52,274 nt of DNA from RGIG6374 sp045600965 (GTDB lineage Bacteria; Bacteroidota; Bacteroidia; Bacteroidales; UBA932). Made by a program: the position numbers and the translations under genes. The stretch lies in contig JAZRYW010000022.1 in the NCBI GenBank assembly GCA_045600965.1, positions 1 through 52,274 of the forward strand, in the 5' to 3' direction. Under the pieces are notes generated by a model that was not told where the DNA came from, did not search any database, and saw only the letters and a program-made list of their open reading frames with translations. Of this stretch, positions 14,530 through 25,634 are shown one piece after another; the first letter of the stretch is position 1, and each line of letters begins with the position of its first letter.

Positions 14530-16761
14530 CTATCCTCTTTTGAAGACAGGAATAGCCTCAATGTCCACGGGAACGGTGATATGGCGGCCGCCTTCGTAAC
14601 GTTCTCCGTTGCGGATGTCCTCCCATCCGCCTTCATTGACGGGCAGATAGACATCCCAGGCGCTTGCGCCCTCTTCAGTCACCGGGCAGACAAGATAGTC
14701 GTCTCCGAACATATATTCGCAGTCCTGTTTCAGCGCCTCGGAGTCTTGAGGGAAGTCGAATACAAGGGGCCGCATAATGGTGTAGTTCTCTTCTGAAACC
14801 CTGCGGGCGCATTCGAGTATGTATGGCTCCAGTGACTTGCGCTGCTCTATGCATTTGCGGAAGATGCGCTGGGTTTCATCGCTGTAGCGCCAGGGTTCGG
14901 TCTGGCTCATATAGCCGTGGACTCTCATCAATGGCAGGAACACTGACACCTGAAGCCACCTGAGCATACGCTCCTGATAATGTGCGTCGGTGTACTGGTC
15001 CCAGGGCCGGAAGAATCCGCCGGCATCGAAAGTCCACCAGGGCAGACCGGTTGACATTTGTCCCAGCCCGCCGGCTATCTGGCGCCGGAGAGTGGCAAGG
15101 TCGTTGCCTATGTCGCCTGACCAGGTCACTGCGCCGTAGCGCTGCATTCCTGAGAAAGCGCTGCGTGTGAGGATTGCCGGCTCATCCTTAGACATTGTCT
15201 TCAGAGAGGAGTACATAGTCCGGTTTACCATAAGAGGATAGACGTTGCGGTAGAATTCGCCGGGCAGCGAATCCCTGCCGACTTTCCTGCCGGCAAGATC
15301 GTCATTCTCCGGTTCTGTGGCGTCGAACCACCACGCATCTATGCCGTATCTTCCAAGCGAGTCAAGGAACTTCCTGCTGTAGAGGCCGGCGGCGTCGGGA
15401 TTGAAGAAGTCTATCCAATCGGTGCCGTCGATATAGCATCCGGCCGCCTCCAGCTCCTTGCCGGCGACGGAGTTCCTGTCCACCTTTGACCATACGGAAA
15501 GCATCAGCCTCACGCCGTCCCTGTGAAGGGAATCCGTAAGTGCGGAAGGGTCGGGATAGTGCTCCTCGTCGAAGCGGAGGGCGTTCCATCCGTACTTGCC
15601 CCACCACTGCCAGTCCTGCACGATCACGTCGAGGGGAATGCCCCTTTGGCGGAACCCTGCGGCATTGGCAAGAATTTCATCCGATGAGGAATACCTTTCC
15701 CTGCAGTGTATGTATCCAAACATCCACTGCGGCATAAGGGGCACCCTTCCGGTAAGTTCCCTGTAGGAGGATATGCACTCGTCGGCGCTACCTGCGAAGA
15801 CCGTGTAATCGAGCTCTGTCGCAACGGGGGAGTGGAATGTGGTTGTGTTGTCGGATATCCGCCAGCTGAGGGTGGGGGCGTCACCGCGGACTCCGGACAC
15901 CTTCACGCTATGCACTCCGGCTTCAAGGTCAACTATCGTCGAGGTGGTGGGAGGAAGCCAGGTGTTGGTGTAGTCCGCTATGACCTTGCCGTCAATCTCG
16001 AGATACTGTTTGCGGGACATAGCCTGACCCATATCGAGCAGAAGGGCATATCTGCCGCTCTGAGGGATGTCGATGAGTCCTGAGAAATCAACGAAGAAGC
16101 GCATTTCGCGGCGGTTGCCGCCTGTACCGGTGGCGTTGACGGCCAGCGAGCCGCCCTCCCCGTCACACTGCTCAAGGCTGACGACGTTCCCGGCGGGATT
16201 GAAATCGGTCAGGGAGTAGTTGTTCCAGAGCAGGGCGTACCCTTTGCTGGAGAGCACCATAGGGATGGATATCTGGGTGTTGACCTGCGTCAGCCGTCTT
16301 GTCAGGCCCCTGATGTCAAGGTAGCCGTCCTGAAACTGGCCGGTCCCGTAGATGTGCTCGTCATCCGGGCTGTCGAATGTCTGCGTGACATCGTAGCAGG
16401 GCACCCCGTCAACGGAACTCCGGACGATGGTGTGTGAACTTTCAGAGAGAAGGACATTCCCAAGAGCATCGCGGAAGGTCAGAAGGTCGGAGGTTTCATC
16501 GTAGGAAACCTTCATCCCCTTGAGCTTCATTACCGTCACCGCGCCGTTGCGGTCAACGGAGAATCTGACCTTGCGGCCCTTCGTGACATATGTCAGTTCC
16601 TCGAGAGACGGGGTTTCGAGTCCGTCCGAAAGACGCACCCTCACAGCATTGTCGGCCAGCGGGGTCAGAGTCATATCCCCGCAGGGCGTGCTTATGGTAA
16701 GGTCGGAGTGAGAACATCCGAAGAACAGCGCGGCTGCGGCAAGAAGGAATATCCTTTTCAT
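14530..16761 (-). CDS. Glycoside hydrolase family 31 lipoprotein (alpha-xylosidase/alpha-glucosidase type)
   Basis: A 743-residue secreted enzyme with lipobox LFFGC (Cys16). The GH31 (beta/alpha)8 barrel is clear: nucleophile Asp480 in WWFDATEPEN and acid/base Asp550 in TWSGDIGND. Residues about 215-315 look like the PA14-type insert seen in Bacteroidota alpha-xylosidases (YALLLDMGQ and YLEIDGKVIAD, then VHSVKVSG). It is shorter than the best-known xyloglucan GH31 enzymes (about 950 residues), so it probably lacks a distal C-terminal domain. No SusC/SusD pair or other glycosidase is nearby, so it is not in a classic polysaccharide utilisation locus. It is last in the unit DUF3467-maf-lipoprotein-GH31, 7 bp after the small lipoprotein gene. 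Confidence 0.92.
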   Translation of the reverse strand: MKRIFLLAAAALFFGCSHSDLTISTPCGDMTLTPLADNAVRVRLSDGLETPSLEELTYVTKGRKVRFSVDRNGAVTVMKLKGMKVSYDETSDLLTFRDALGNVLLSESSHTIVRSSVDGVPCYDVTQTFDSPDDEHIYGTGQFQDGYLDIRGLTRRLTQVNTQISIPMVLSSKGYALLWNNYSLTDFNPAGNVVSLEQCDGEGGSLAVNATGTGGNRREMRFFVDFSGLIDIPQSGRYALLLDMGQAMSRKQYLEIDGKVIADYTNTWLPPTTSTIVDLEAGVHSVKVSGVRGDAPTLSWRISDNTTTFHSPVATELDYTVFAGSADECISSYRELTGRVPLMPQWMFGYIHCRERYSSSDEILANAAGFRQRGIPLDVIVQDWQWWGKYGWNALRFDEEHYPDPSALTDSLHRDGVRLMLSVWSKVDRNSVAGKELEAAGCYIDGTDWIDFFNPDAAGLYSRKFLDSLGRYGIDAWWFDATEPENDDLAGRKVGRDSLPGEFYRNVYPLMVNRTMYSSLKTMSKDEPAILTRSAFSGMQRYGAVTWSGDIGNDLATLRRQIAGGLGQMSTGLPWWTFDAGGFFRPWDQYTDAHYQERMLRWLQVSVFLPLMRVHGYMSQTEPWRYSDETQRIFRKCIEQRKSLEPYILECARRVSEENYTIMRPLVFDFPQDSEALKQDCEYMFGDDYLVCPVTEEGASAWDVYLPVNEGGWEDIRNGERYEGGRHITVPVDIEAIPVFKRG

Positions 16762-16768
16762 AACGGTC

Positions 16769-17176
16769 CTAGTTCCTGTAGTCGTGGCTCCAGACGGTCT
16801 CGTACTTGTCGGAGTCGTACTTGATGCGTACCACGAATATGTAGTCCACAGGGCAGACGTGCCCGGCCTCTATCATCGAATGGGCCTTGTCAGCGGTCCT
16901 TCTTGCATTCCTCTCAGCATCGGCCCTGCCGTGCTGCGCGCGCATAATGGCTTCGTGGTACATTCCCAGCTCGGTGTAATCGCTGTAGAATGCGGTGTCG
17001 AATGCATTGAATATGACCTGCGCGGATGGCAGGATAGTCTCCAGACCGTTTGATATTTCGCTCTGGGTGTCGGGAGCGAACCCCCATTCGACAAGTGTGT
17101 CCATCTCTTCGAAGGTGCAGGATGCGGGGCAGAGCACAGCAGCCGCCATCATCATAATTAACAGTAGTCTTTTCAT
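16769..17176 (-). CDS. Small lipoprotein of unknown function
   Basis: A 135-residue protein starting at the ATG at 17176 (MKRLLLIMMM). A TTG 9 bp further upstream also keeps the frame but overlaps the maf stop. The signal ends in lipobox CPASC. The mature part is mostly helical and polar, with a Tyr/Asp-rich C-terminus (YKIKYDSD-like end, DKYETVWSHDY). I recognise no domain. It sits between maf and GH31 with very short gaps and is probably co-expressed with them. Confidence 0.75.
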   Translation of the reverse strand: MKRLLLIMMMAAAVLCPASCTFEEMDTLVEWGFAPDTQSEISNGLETILPSAQVIFNAFDTAFYSDYTELGMYHEAIMRAQHGRADAERNARRTADKAHSMIEAGHVCPVDYIFVVRIKYDSDKYETVWSHDYRN

Positions 17177-17177
17177 T

Positions 17178-17786
17178 TTACTCAAGTTTTGATTTTGTTC
17201 CGGTTATTTCTGTAAGGGCTGAGTATATGCGGTGGGTGGGGAGGCCCATCACGTTGTAGAATGACCCGTCCAGACGGGTTATGGCGGTATGTCCTATCCA
17301 TTCCTGGCAGCCGTAGGCTCCCGCCTTGTCCAGAGGGCGGTAATGGTCGACATAGTGCTCAATCTCGTCGTGTGTCATCTCCCTGAAGGTCACTTTTGTC
17401 GTGTCGGAGAAGCACAGAGTCCTTTCGTTTGTCCTCAGGCATACGCCCGTTATCACGCTGTGCGTCCTGCCGGAGAGATCCTCCAGCATACGGACGGCAT
17501 CCTCCCTGTCCTCCGGCTTGCCCAATACGCGCCCGTCGAGGAGGACTATCGTATCGGCCGTCAAAAGTATCTCGCGTTCCCTGAGCGGTCTGTGGAAGGT
17601 CTCCGACTTGTGCCTGGCCAGGAAGGCGGGAACCTCCTCTGGAGGAAGGTCGTCGCTGTACGCCTCGCTTTCGTCCTTGGACGGCTCCACGGTGAAGTCG
17701 AGCCCGAGACCGGCAAGGAGTTCCCTGCGTCTGGGCGACTGTGATGCGAGGGTGATTGTATATCGGTTCAGTTTATCGGGAAACAT
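17178..17786 (-). CDS. maf: Maf family nucleotide pyrophosphatase
   Basis: A 202-residue Maf/HAM1-fold protein. Maf proteins hydrolyse non-canonical or canonical nucleoside triphosphates to monophosphates and affect septation. The N-terminal substrate loop LASQSPRRRELL is typical, as are ADTIVLLDGRVLGKPED and KAGAYGCQEW (catalytic Asp and Lys/Gln). Length is normal. It starts 7 bp after the DUF3467 gene, a pairing common in Bacteroidota, and its stop is next to the start of the small lipoprotein gene. Confidence 0.93.
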   Translation of the reverse strand: MFPDKLNRYTITLASQSPRRRELLAGLGLDFTVEPSKDESEAYSDDLPPEEVPAFLARHKSETFHRPLREREILLTADTIVLLDGRVLGKPEDREDAVRMLEDLSGRTHSVITGVCLRTNERTLCFSDTTKVTFREMTHDEIEHYVDHYRPLDKAGAYGCQEWIGHTAITRLDGSFYNVMGLPTHRIYSALTEITGTKSKLE

Positions 17787-17793
17787 CTCTCAT

Positions 17794-18105
17794 CTATGCA
17801 AGTCCGCCTTGTCCGAAAGGGAAGGCGGTGCTGCCTGCGGGGGCGGCGGGGTTGTGCATCTGGATGGGGCCGAACTGCTGTTCGTACTTCTCGATGTTGT
17901 CCTGCAGGGCTCTGAGAAGCCTCTTCGCATTTTCAGGGCACATCACGATACGGCTGTTCACCACCGGCTTTGGCAGACCGGGAACGGCCTGGATGAAATC
18001 AACCACGAATTCAGAGGGTGAGTGGGTGATCAGCGCAAGGTTTGAGTATGAGCCCTTGGCCACTTCTGCACTGATGTCGATATTGAGTTCTTTTTTCTGC
18101 TCCAT
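17794..18105 (-). CDS. DUF3467 domain protein
   Basis: A 103-residue protein that is almost entirely the DUF3467 domain, including the EVAKGSYSNLALITHSPSEF and KRLLRALQDNI regions. Its function is unknown. The ATG at 18105 (MEQKKELNID) is chosen because the upstream frame (from 18132) overlaps the -7 box. The C-terminus is Pro/Gly-rich. First gene of the maf-lipoprotein-GH31 unit. Confidence 0.88.
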   Translation of the reverse strand: MEQKKELNIDISAEVAKGSYSNLALITHSPSEFVVDFIQAVPGLPKPVVNSRIVMCPENAKRLLRALQDNIEKYEQQFGPIQMHNPAAPAGSTAFPFGQGGLA

Positions 18106-18129
18106 AGGATGTTTTTTAAAGGTATGTCG

Positions 18130-18158
18130 CAAAGATAGTCAATTATTGGTTATCTTTG
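18130..18158. promoter_or_regulatory. Divergent promoters for DUF3467/maf and valS
   Basis: The same box, TATCTTTG, occurs on the minus strand (18130-18137, serving DUF3467) and the plus strand (18151-18158, serving valS), 13 bp apart. The minus-strand -33 TTTG lies within or next to the plus-strand -7 box, so polymerase binding at one should hinder the other. Confidence 0.65.
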
Positions 18159-18180
18159 CCCAAATAAACAGAACTGGAAA

Positions 18181-20895
<2,715 letters not shown>

Positions 20896-20906
20896 TACCG
20901 TTTGAT

Positions 20907-21131
20907 ATGAATATGATATTTGCAGTGCCTTTGGCCATTCAGGGTTGGGAATGGATAATCCTCGCCCTGCTCGTTCTCCTTCTCTTCGGCGGAAAGAAGA
21001 TTCCCGAACTTATGAAGGGCCTCGGAAAGGGGGTCAAGAGCTTCAAGCAGGGAATGAAGGAAGCCGAGGATGAGATAAAGGAAATAAAGGCCGATATCGA
21101 AGCCGAGGACAAGGGAAAGAAGGCTCAGTAG
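20907..21131 (+). CDS. tatA: Twin-arginine translocase subunit TatA/E
   Basis: A 74-residue protein with a short N-terminus, one hydrophobic helix (WIILALLVLLLF), the Gly hinge FGGKKIPELMKGLGKG, an amphipathic helix and a charged tail (KEIKADIEAEDKGKK). This is the TatA layout: oligomers form the pore for folded Tat substrates such as the MBL lipoprotein in this window. tatC follows after 11 bp. No tatB is seen, as is usual in Bacteroidota, where one TatA serves both roles. Confidence 0.93.
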   Translation: MNMIFAVPLAIQGWEWIILALLVLLLFGGKKIPELMKGLGKGVKSFKQGMKEAEDEIKEIKADIEAEDKGKKAQ

Positions 21132-21142
21132 CGGCCACGGAC

Positions 21143-21898
21143 GTGAAGCGGAACGATCCCGGGACTGCGAAGGAGATGACCTTCTGGGATCATCTCGAAG
21201 AATTGAGACAGGGCGTTTTCCGCTCTGCTGCGGTTCTTGTTGCAGCTTCCGTGGCCCTGTTCTTCTTCAAGGGCTTCCTGTTCGATACGCTCCTGCTCGC
21301 TCCTACAAGGCCGGATTTCTTCCTCTACAGATGGCTCGGCACCGATGTCCATCTCGACCTTGTCAATATAGAGGTCTCAGCCCAGTTCCTTATACATATG
21401 AAGGTGACTTTCATGTGCGCCCTGGTGCTGTGCTGCCCATACCTTCTTTTCGAGATATGGCGCTTCGTTGCGCCCGCTCTCTACAGGAACGAAAAAAAGG
21501 CTGTCAGCAAGGCTTTCATCTTCGCTTCCGGGCTCTTCTATGCCGGAGTGGCCATCGGATATTGCGTGGTCCTGCCTCTGATGGTAAATTTCTTCTACGG
21601 ATACAAGGTCAGCGAATCGGTGGTCAACACGATTTCTCTGACCTCATATATATCCACGGTATATTCCACAGTGATTCTGTTCGGGCTGGTGTTCGAATTT
21701 CCGTCGCTTGTGGCCGTCCTTTCGCAGATAGGCCTGGTGACCAAGCAGATGCTGCGCAAGGGTTGGAGGTATGCCGTTCTGGCCGTTGTCGTTCTGGCGG
21801 CGCTGATAACCCCTTCGGGTGACCCGTTCTCGCTGTGTGTCGTGTCAATACCGCTCTTCCTGCTTTACTGGCTGAGCATAGCTGTGTGTGCCGTATGA
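21143..21898 (+). CDS. tatC: Sec-independent protein translocase TatC
   Basis: A 251-residue inner-membrane protein with six hydrophobic segments. The TatC N-terminal signature MTFWDHLEELRQ and the FELIWRF-like FEIWRFVAPALYRNEKK are clear, as is the late TPSGDP. TatC recognises the twin-arginine signal. The GTG at 21143 gives a short N-terminal extension, while the ATG at 21176 would start directly at MTFWDHL. Both are possible. The stop overlaps the ABC-F start (ATGA). Confidence 0.93.
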   Translation: MKRNDPGTAKEMTFWDHLEELRQGVFRSAAVLVAASVALFFFKGFLFDTLLLAPTRPDFFLYRWLGTDVHLDLVNIEVSAQFLIHMKVTFMCALVLCCPYLLFEIWRFVAPALYRNEKKAVSKAFIFASGLFYAGVAIGYCVVLPLMVNFFYGYKVSESVVNTISLTSYISTVYSTVILFGLVFEFPSLVAVLSQIGLVTKQMLRKGWRYAVLAVVVLAALITPSGDPFSLCVVSIPLFLLYWLSIAVCAV

Positions 21899-23838
21899 TA
21901 TCGATCAATGACCTTACCGTCTCATTCGGAGGCTACACGCTGCTTGACAGCATCAATTTCCATATCTCCGACCGTGACCGCATAGGCCTGGTCGGCAAGA
22001 ACGGAGCGGGGAAGAGCACCATACTCAAGCTTATAGTGGGACTGGAGAATCCCACCTCCGGAAAGGTCCTCAAACCTTCCGGGGTGAACATAGGATATCT
22101 CCCGCAGATAATGGAGCACTCCAGGGACAAGACCGTGCTTGAGGAGACTATGACGGCTTTTGCCGAGCTCAATGCGCTCAATGCCCGTATCGACGCGATA
22201 TCAGCCGAACTTGCCCGGCGCACGGATTACGAGTCGGACGCATACCACAGGCTCATCGTCGAGATGAACGACATCAATGACAGGATAGGCTACTATGGCA
22301 GCGAGTCTCCGCAGAGCCTGGCCGAAAAGACTCTTGCCGGCCTTGGATTCAAACGTTCCGAGCTTGACCGTCCGGCCGCAACTTTCAGTCAGGGCTGGAA
22401 TATGCGCATCGAACTGGCCAAGATACTTCTCCGCCGTCCTGACGTGCTTCTTCTCGACGTGCCTACCAACCACCTCGACATTGAGTCTATTCAGTGGCTT
22501 GAGGACTATCTTACCGGTTTCGGCGGCACTCTCGTGCTCATTTCCCACGACAGGAAGTTCCTCGACACCTGTACTGACCGTACGGTGGAGATAATGCTGG
22601 GGCATATCTACGACTATAAGGTGCCTTACAGCGAGTATGTCGAGCTCCGCAGGGAAAGGATTGCGCAGCAGAAGGCCGCGTATGAAAACCAGCAGAGAAT
22701 GATCGGGAAGACGGAGGATTTCATAGAGAGGTTCCGTTACAAGCCGACAAAGTCGAATCAGGTGCAGTCGCGCATAAAGCAGCTCGACAGACTTGAAAGG
22801 ATAGAGATTGACCAGGAGGACAATTCCACTCTCTGCGTAAAGTTTCCTCCCGCACCCAGGAGCGGCGATGTGGCATTCGAGGCCAGGGATGTGAAGGTAG
22901 GATATCCCCTGCATCCCGGTTCGGATGCGGAGGATGAAAGGGTGGAGGGCGATCACAAGGTCATTCTGCGCAGCGCAAATGTGATTGTAAGGCGCGGCGA
23001 GAAGGTGGCCTTCGTAGGAAGGAACGGAGAGGGCAAGACCACGATGATGAGGGTGCTTTCAGGCGAACTCGGAATCCTTGCCGGTGAAGCGCGCGTCGGA
23101 CATAATGTGTCCATAGGTTATTATGCGCAGAATCAGGAAGATGTGCTCGACAAGAGCCTGACCGTGTATGACACTCTGGAGAATGTGGCCGTGGGCGATG
23201 TCAGAATGCGTCTGCGCGACATTCTTGGAGCCTTCCTTTTTAAAGGTAACGATATCGACAAGAAGGTGGCGGTGCTCAGCGGAGGCGAGCGCTCCAGGCT
23301 TGCGATGGCGCGCCTGATGCTCGAACCCTACAACCTGCTGGCTCTCGACGAACCCACCAACCATATGGACATACGCTCGAAGGACGTACTCAAGCAGGCC
23401 TTGAAGTCTTACGACGGGACGGTGATTGTGGTATCCCACGACAGGGATTTCCTTGAGGGCCTGGTGGACAAGCTTTACGAGTTCCGCGACGGCGGTGTCC
23501 GTGAACATCTTGGCGGAGTGGAGGACTTCCTGCACCGCAAGAAGATCGAGAGCTTCAGGGAACTCGAGGCGGCCGCGGCTGTCAGACAGCAGGAGAAAAC
23601 CCCCGCAAAGCCCAAGGCGGCCACTGAAAGCTACCGTTCTCAGCAGGAGGCCCGCAAGCTTGAGGCTAAAAGGAACTCCCTGGAGAAGAAGATAGCGGCG
23701 CTTGAGGAGAAGATGAAGGGCATTGAGGAGCTGCTGTCGAATCCAACCGCTGATACCGACATTATGCAGCTTACCAGAGATTATCTCGAACTTAAACGTG
23801 ATCTTGACGAAAAGATGGAGCAGTGGGCTTCAATATAG
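21895..23838 (+). CDS. ABC-F family ATPase
   Basis: A 647-residue protein with two ABC domains and no membrane segments. Walker A motifs are GKNGAGKST and GRNGEGKTT. The signature of the second domain is LSGGERSRLAMARLML, and that of the first is the less usual FSQGWNMRIELA. Walker B/D-loop pairs are LLLDVPTNHLD and LALDEPTNHMD. An inter-domain linker (about residues 240-300, KPTKSNQVQSRIKQLDRL) and a C-terminal coiled coil (LEAKRNSLEKKIAALEEK) fit ABC-F proteins, which bind the ribosomal E site. The ATG at 21895 overlaps the tatC stop (ATGA), and a longer frame from 21835 lies inside tatC. A specific role (Uup-like or other) cannot be set. Confidence 0.93.
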   Translation: MISINDLTVSFGGYTLLDSINFHISDRDRIGLVGKNGAGKSTILKLIVGLENPTSGKVLKPSGVNIGYLPQIMEHSRDKTVLEETMTAFAELNALNARIDAISAELARRTDYESDAYHRLIVEMNDINDRIGYYGSESPQSLAEKTLAGLGFKRSELDRPAATFSQGWNMRIELAKILLRRPDVLLLDVPTNHLDIESIQWLEDYLTGFGGTLVLISHDRKFLDTCTDRTVEIMLGHIYDYKVPYSEYVELRRERIAQQKAAYENQQRMIGKTEDFIERFRYKPTKSNQVQSRIKQLDRLERIEIDQEDNSTLCVKFPPAPRSGDVAFEARDVKVGYPLHPGSDAEDERVEGDHKVILRSANVIVRRGEKVAFVGRNGEGKTTMMRVLSGELGILAGEARVGHNVSIGYYAQNQEDVLDKSLTVYDTLENVAVGDVRMRLRDILGAFLFKGNDIDKKVAVLSGGERSRLAMARLMLEPYNLLALDEPTNHMDIRSKDVLKQALKSYDGTVIVVSHDRDFLEGLVDKLYEFRDGGVREHLGGVEDFLHRKKIESFRELEAAAAVRQQEKTPAKPKAATESYRSQQEARKLEAKRNSLEKKIAALEEKMKGIEELLSNPTADTDIMQLTRDYLELKRDLDEKMEQWASI

Positions 23839-23841
23839 CAT

Positions 23842-24597
23842 ATGGACAACTCAAACAACTACATTTTCGGGATGCACCCGGTGATGGAGGCCGTCACGGC
23901 TGACCGCAAGTTCGAGAAGGTGCTTCTAAGACAGGGGCTTGAGGGCGTACAGTCGCGTCAGCTTCTGCAATTGCTCGACCTCAAGGGCATACCATTTCAG
24001 TGGGTTCCTGTCGAAAGGCTCAACAAGCTTGTTCACGGCGCTCATCAGGGTGTTGTCGCGCTGCTTCCCAATATTGAGTACGCCTCCTTCGAACCTGTAG
24101 TTGACGCTCTGGTGGAGAAGGGCGGAGCTCCTCTGATAGTGATGCTCGACGGTGTGAGCGACGTCAGGAATTTCGGCGCGATAGCCCGTACCTGCGAATG
24201 TGCGGGGGTCGATGCGATAGTCGTTCCCGCCAAGGGCGGTGCGGCCATAAACGCCGATGCAGTCAAGACTTCCGCAGGCGCGCTCCTCAGGATGCCCGTG
24301 ACGAAGGTGCCAAGCCTCAAGATGGCCTGCTACTATCTGCTTGAATCGGGATTCCGTATCATAGCCGCTACAGAGAAGACTGAAGGCCTCATATATGATG
24401 CCGACTTCACCGGTCCTACAGCCATAGTGATGGGTGCGGAGGACACAGGTGTCTCTCCTGCGGTGCTGGCCCTCTCCACCGGGCGGGCAAAGATACCGAT
24501 GATGGGGAGCATAGGGTCCCTCAACGTTTCAGTAGCCACTTCGATAGTCCTTTACGAGGCCCTCCGGCAGAGGTCATTCAACAAGCATTCGATATGA
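23842..24597 (+). CDS. rlmB: 23S rRNA 2'-O-ribose methyltransferase, RlmB-like (SpoU family)
   Basis: A 251-residue SPOUT methyltransferase. The N-terminal L30e-like substrate domain begins FGMHPVMEAV. The three SpoU motifs are complete: DGVSDVRNFGAIARTCE, IVMGAEDTGVS and SLNVSVATSIVLYE. This layout fits RlmB, which methylates G2251 of 23S rRNA. It follows the ABC-F gene after 3 bp and its stop overlaps the pyrD start (ATGA). A second SpoU gene (43191-43913) has a different N-terminus. Confidence 0.9.
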   Translation: MDNSNNYIFGMHPVMEAVTADRKFEKVLLRQGLEGVQSRQLLQLLDLKGIPFQWVPVERLNKLVHGAHQGVVALLPNIEYASFEPVVDALVEKGGAPLIVMLDGVSDVRNFGAIARTCECAGVDAIVVPAKGGAAINADAVKTSAGALLRMPVTKVPSLKMACYYLLESGFRIIAATEKTEGLIYDADFTGPTAIVMGAEDTGVSPAVLALSTGRAKIPMMGSIGSLNVSVATSIVLYEALRQRSFNKHSI

Positions 24598-25634
24598 CAG
24601 TAATAGGTCCGGAACGATACCTTAACATATACAAGGCAGTACTTGGAGCCCTGATGCGCATACCGGGGTTCAAGCCTCTGGTAAGGGTATTCTGCAATGT
24701 GAATAACCCGTCGATGTCCCGCAATCTGTTCGGCATCGATTTCAGAAACCCCATAGGCCTAGGGGCCGGTTTCGATCCCAACGCCGATTTCTGTGAGAGC
24801 GCCGCCGCATTCGGCTTCGGCTTTATGGAAGTAGGCTCCATCACTCCCGATCCTCAGCCGGGCAATGTCAAGCCCCGCTGCTTCAAGCTGTTCCGCGAAA
24901 GGGCTCTGATTCATCGCAACGGCTTGTGCAACAAGGGCGTGCGTTACGCTCTGAACAATCTTCGCAATCAATCCTCACACGGGTTGATAATTGCCGGAAA
25001 CATCTGCAAGAACAACAAGACCCCTATGAGCGAGGCACCTGCAGACTTCGAACGGGCCTTCTCCACACTGTACCATTTCGTGGATATGTTCGTGCTTAAC
25101 GTCTCCTGTCCCACCGTGCGCAATCAGTCCGCCATTATGGATATTGACACGCTCTCGGCTATAATTGACAGGCTTCTTGCGCTACGCATCTTCTATGATG
25201 AATACAAGCCGGTCCTCATAAAGATTTCTCCCGATATGGACTCCCGTCAGCTGGATGACGTCATCGAACTGGTACAGCTCTCCGGCATTGACGGCATAGT
25301 CGCTTCCAACTCATCGACGGATCTCAAGCATCTTGCGGGGGAGAAGCAGGCTCTGCGCTATGCATCCGCCGGAGCCGTCAGCGGCGCGCCGCTTTTTGAC
25401 AGGACAATACGCACAATAAGGTACATAAACGAAAAGACGGAAGGGACGGTACCTGTAATCGCTTCCGGAGGCATTATGACCGGTGAGCAGGCGGCAATGG
25501 CACTGGAAGCCGGGGCATCTCTTGTCGAGGTCTGCTCCGCCGTTTCCTTCGAAGGCCTGGCCATAGCCCACAGAATTCTGAAATATCTTAAAAAACGCGA
25601 CAATGCTGACAGCGACAATTTGCACAATAGGTGA
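24594..25634 (+). CDS. pyrD: Dihydroorotate dehydrogenase, class 2-like, with altered active site
   Basis: A 346-residue enzyme of the PyrD family, which makes orotate in pyrimidine synthesis. The N-terminal helical region before GIDFRNPIGLGAGFD, and VGSITPDPQPGNVKPR, mark it as the quinone-linked class 2. Key residues differ from usual class 2 enzymes: the base is Cys172 (NVSCPT) instead of Ser, the following Asn is Thr, and GFDPN has Pro where Lys is usual. The FMN loop VIASGGIMTGEQAAMALEAGASLVE-like C-terminus is retained. No pyrK is nearby. ATGA overlap with rlmB upstream and a 32-bp overlap with cinA downstream. Confidence 0.88.
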   Translation: MTVIGPERYLNIYKAVLGALMRIPGFKPLVRVFCNVNNPSMSRNLFGIDFRNPIGLGAGFDPNADFCESAAAFGFGFMEVGSITPDPQPGNVKPRCFKLFRERALIHRNGLCNKGVRYALNNLRNQSSHGLIIAGNICKNNKTPMSEAPADFERAFSTLYHFVDMFVLNVSCPTVRNQSAIMDIDTLSAIIDRLLALRIFYDEYKPVLIKISPDMDSRQLDDVIELVQLSGIDGIVASNSSTDLKHLAGEKQALRYASAGAVSGAPLFDRTIRTIRYINEKTEGTVPVIASGGIMTGEQAAMALEAGASLVEVCSAVSFEGLAIAHRILKYLKKRDNADSDNLHNR

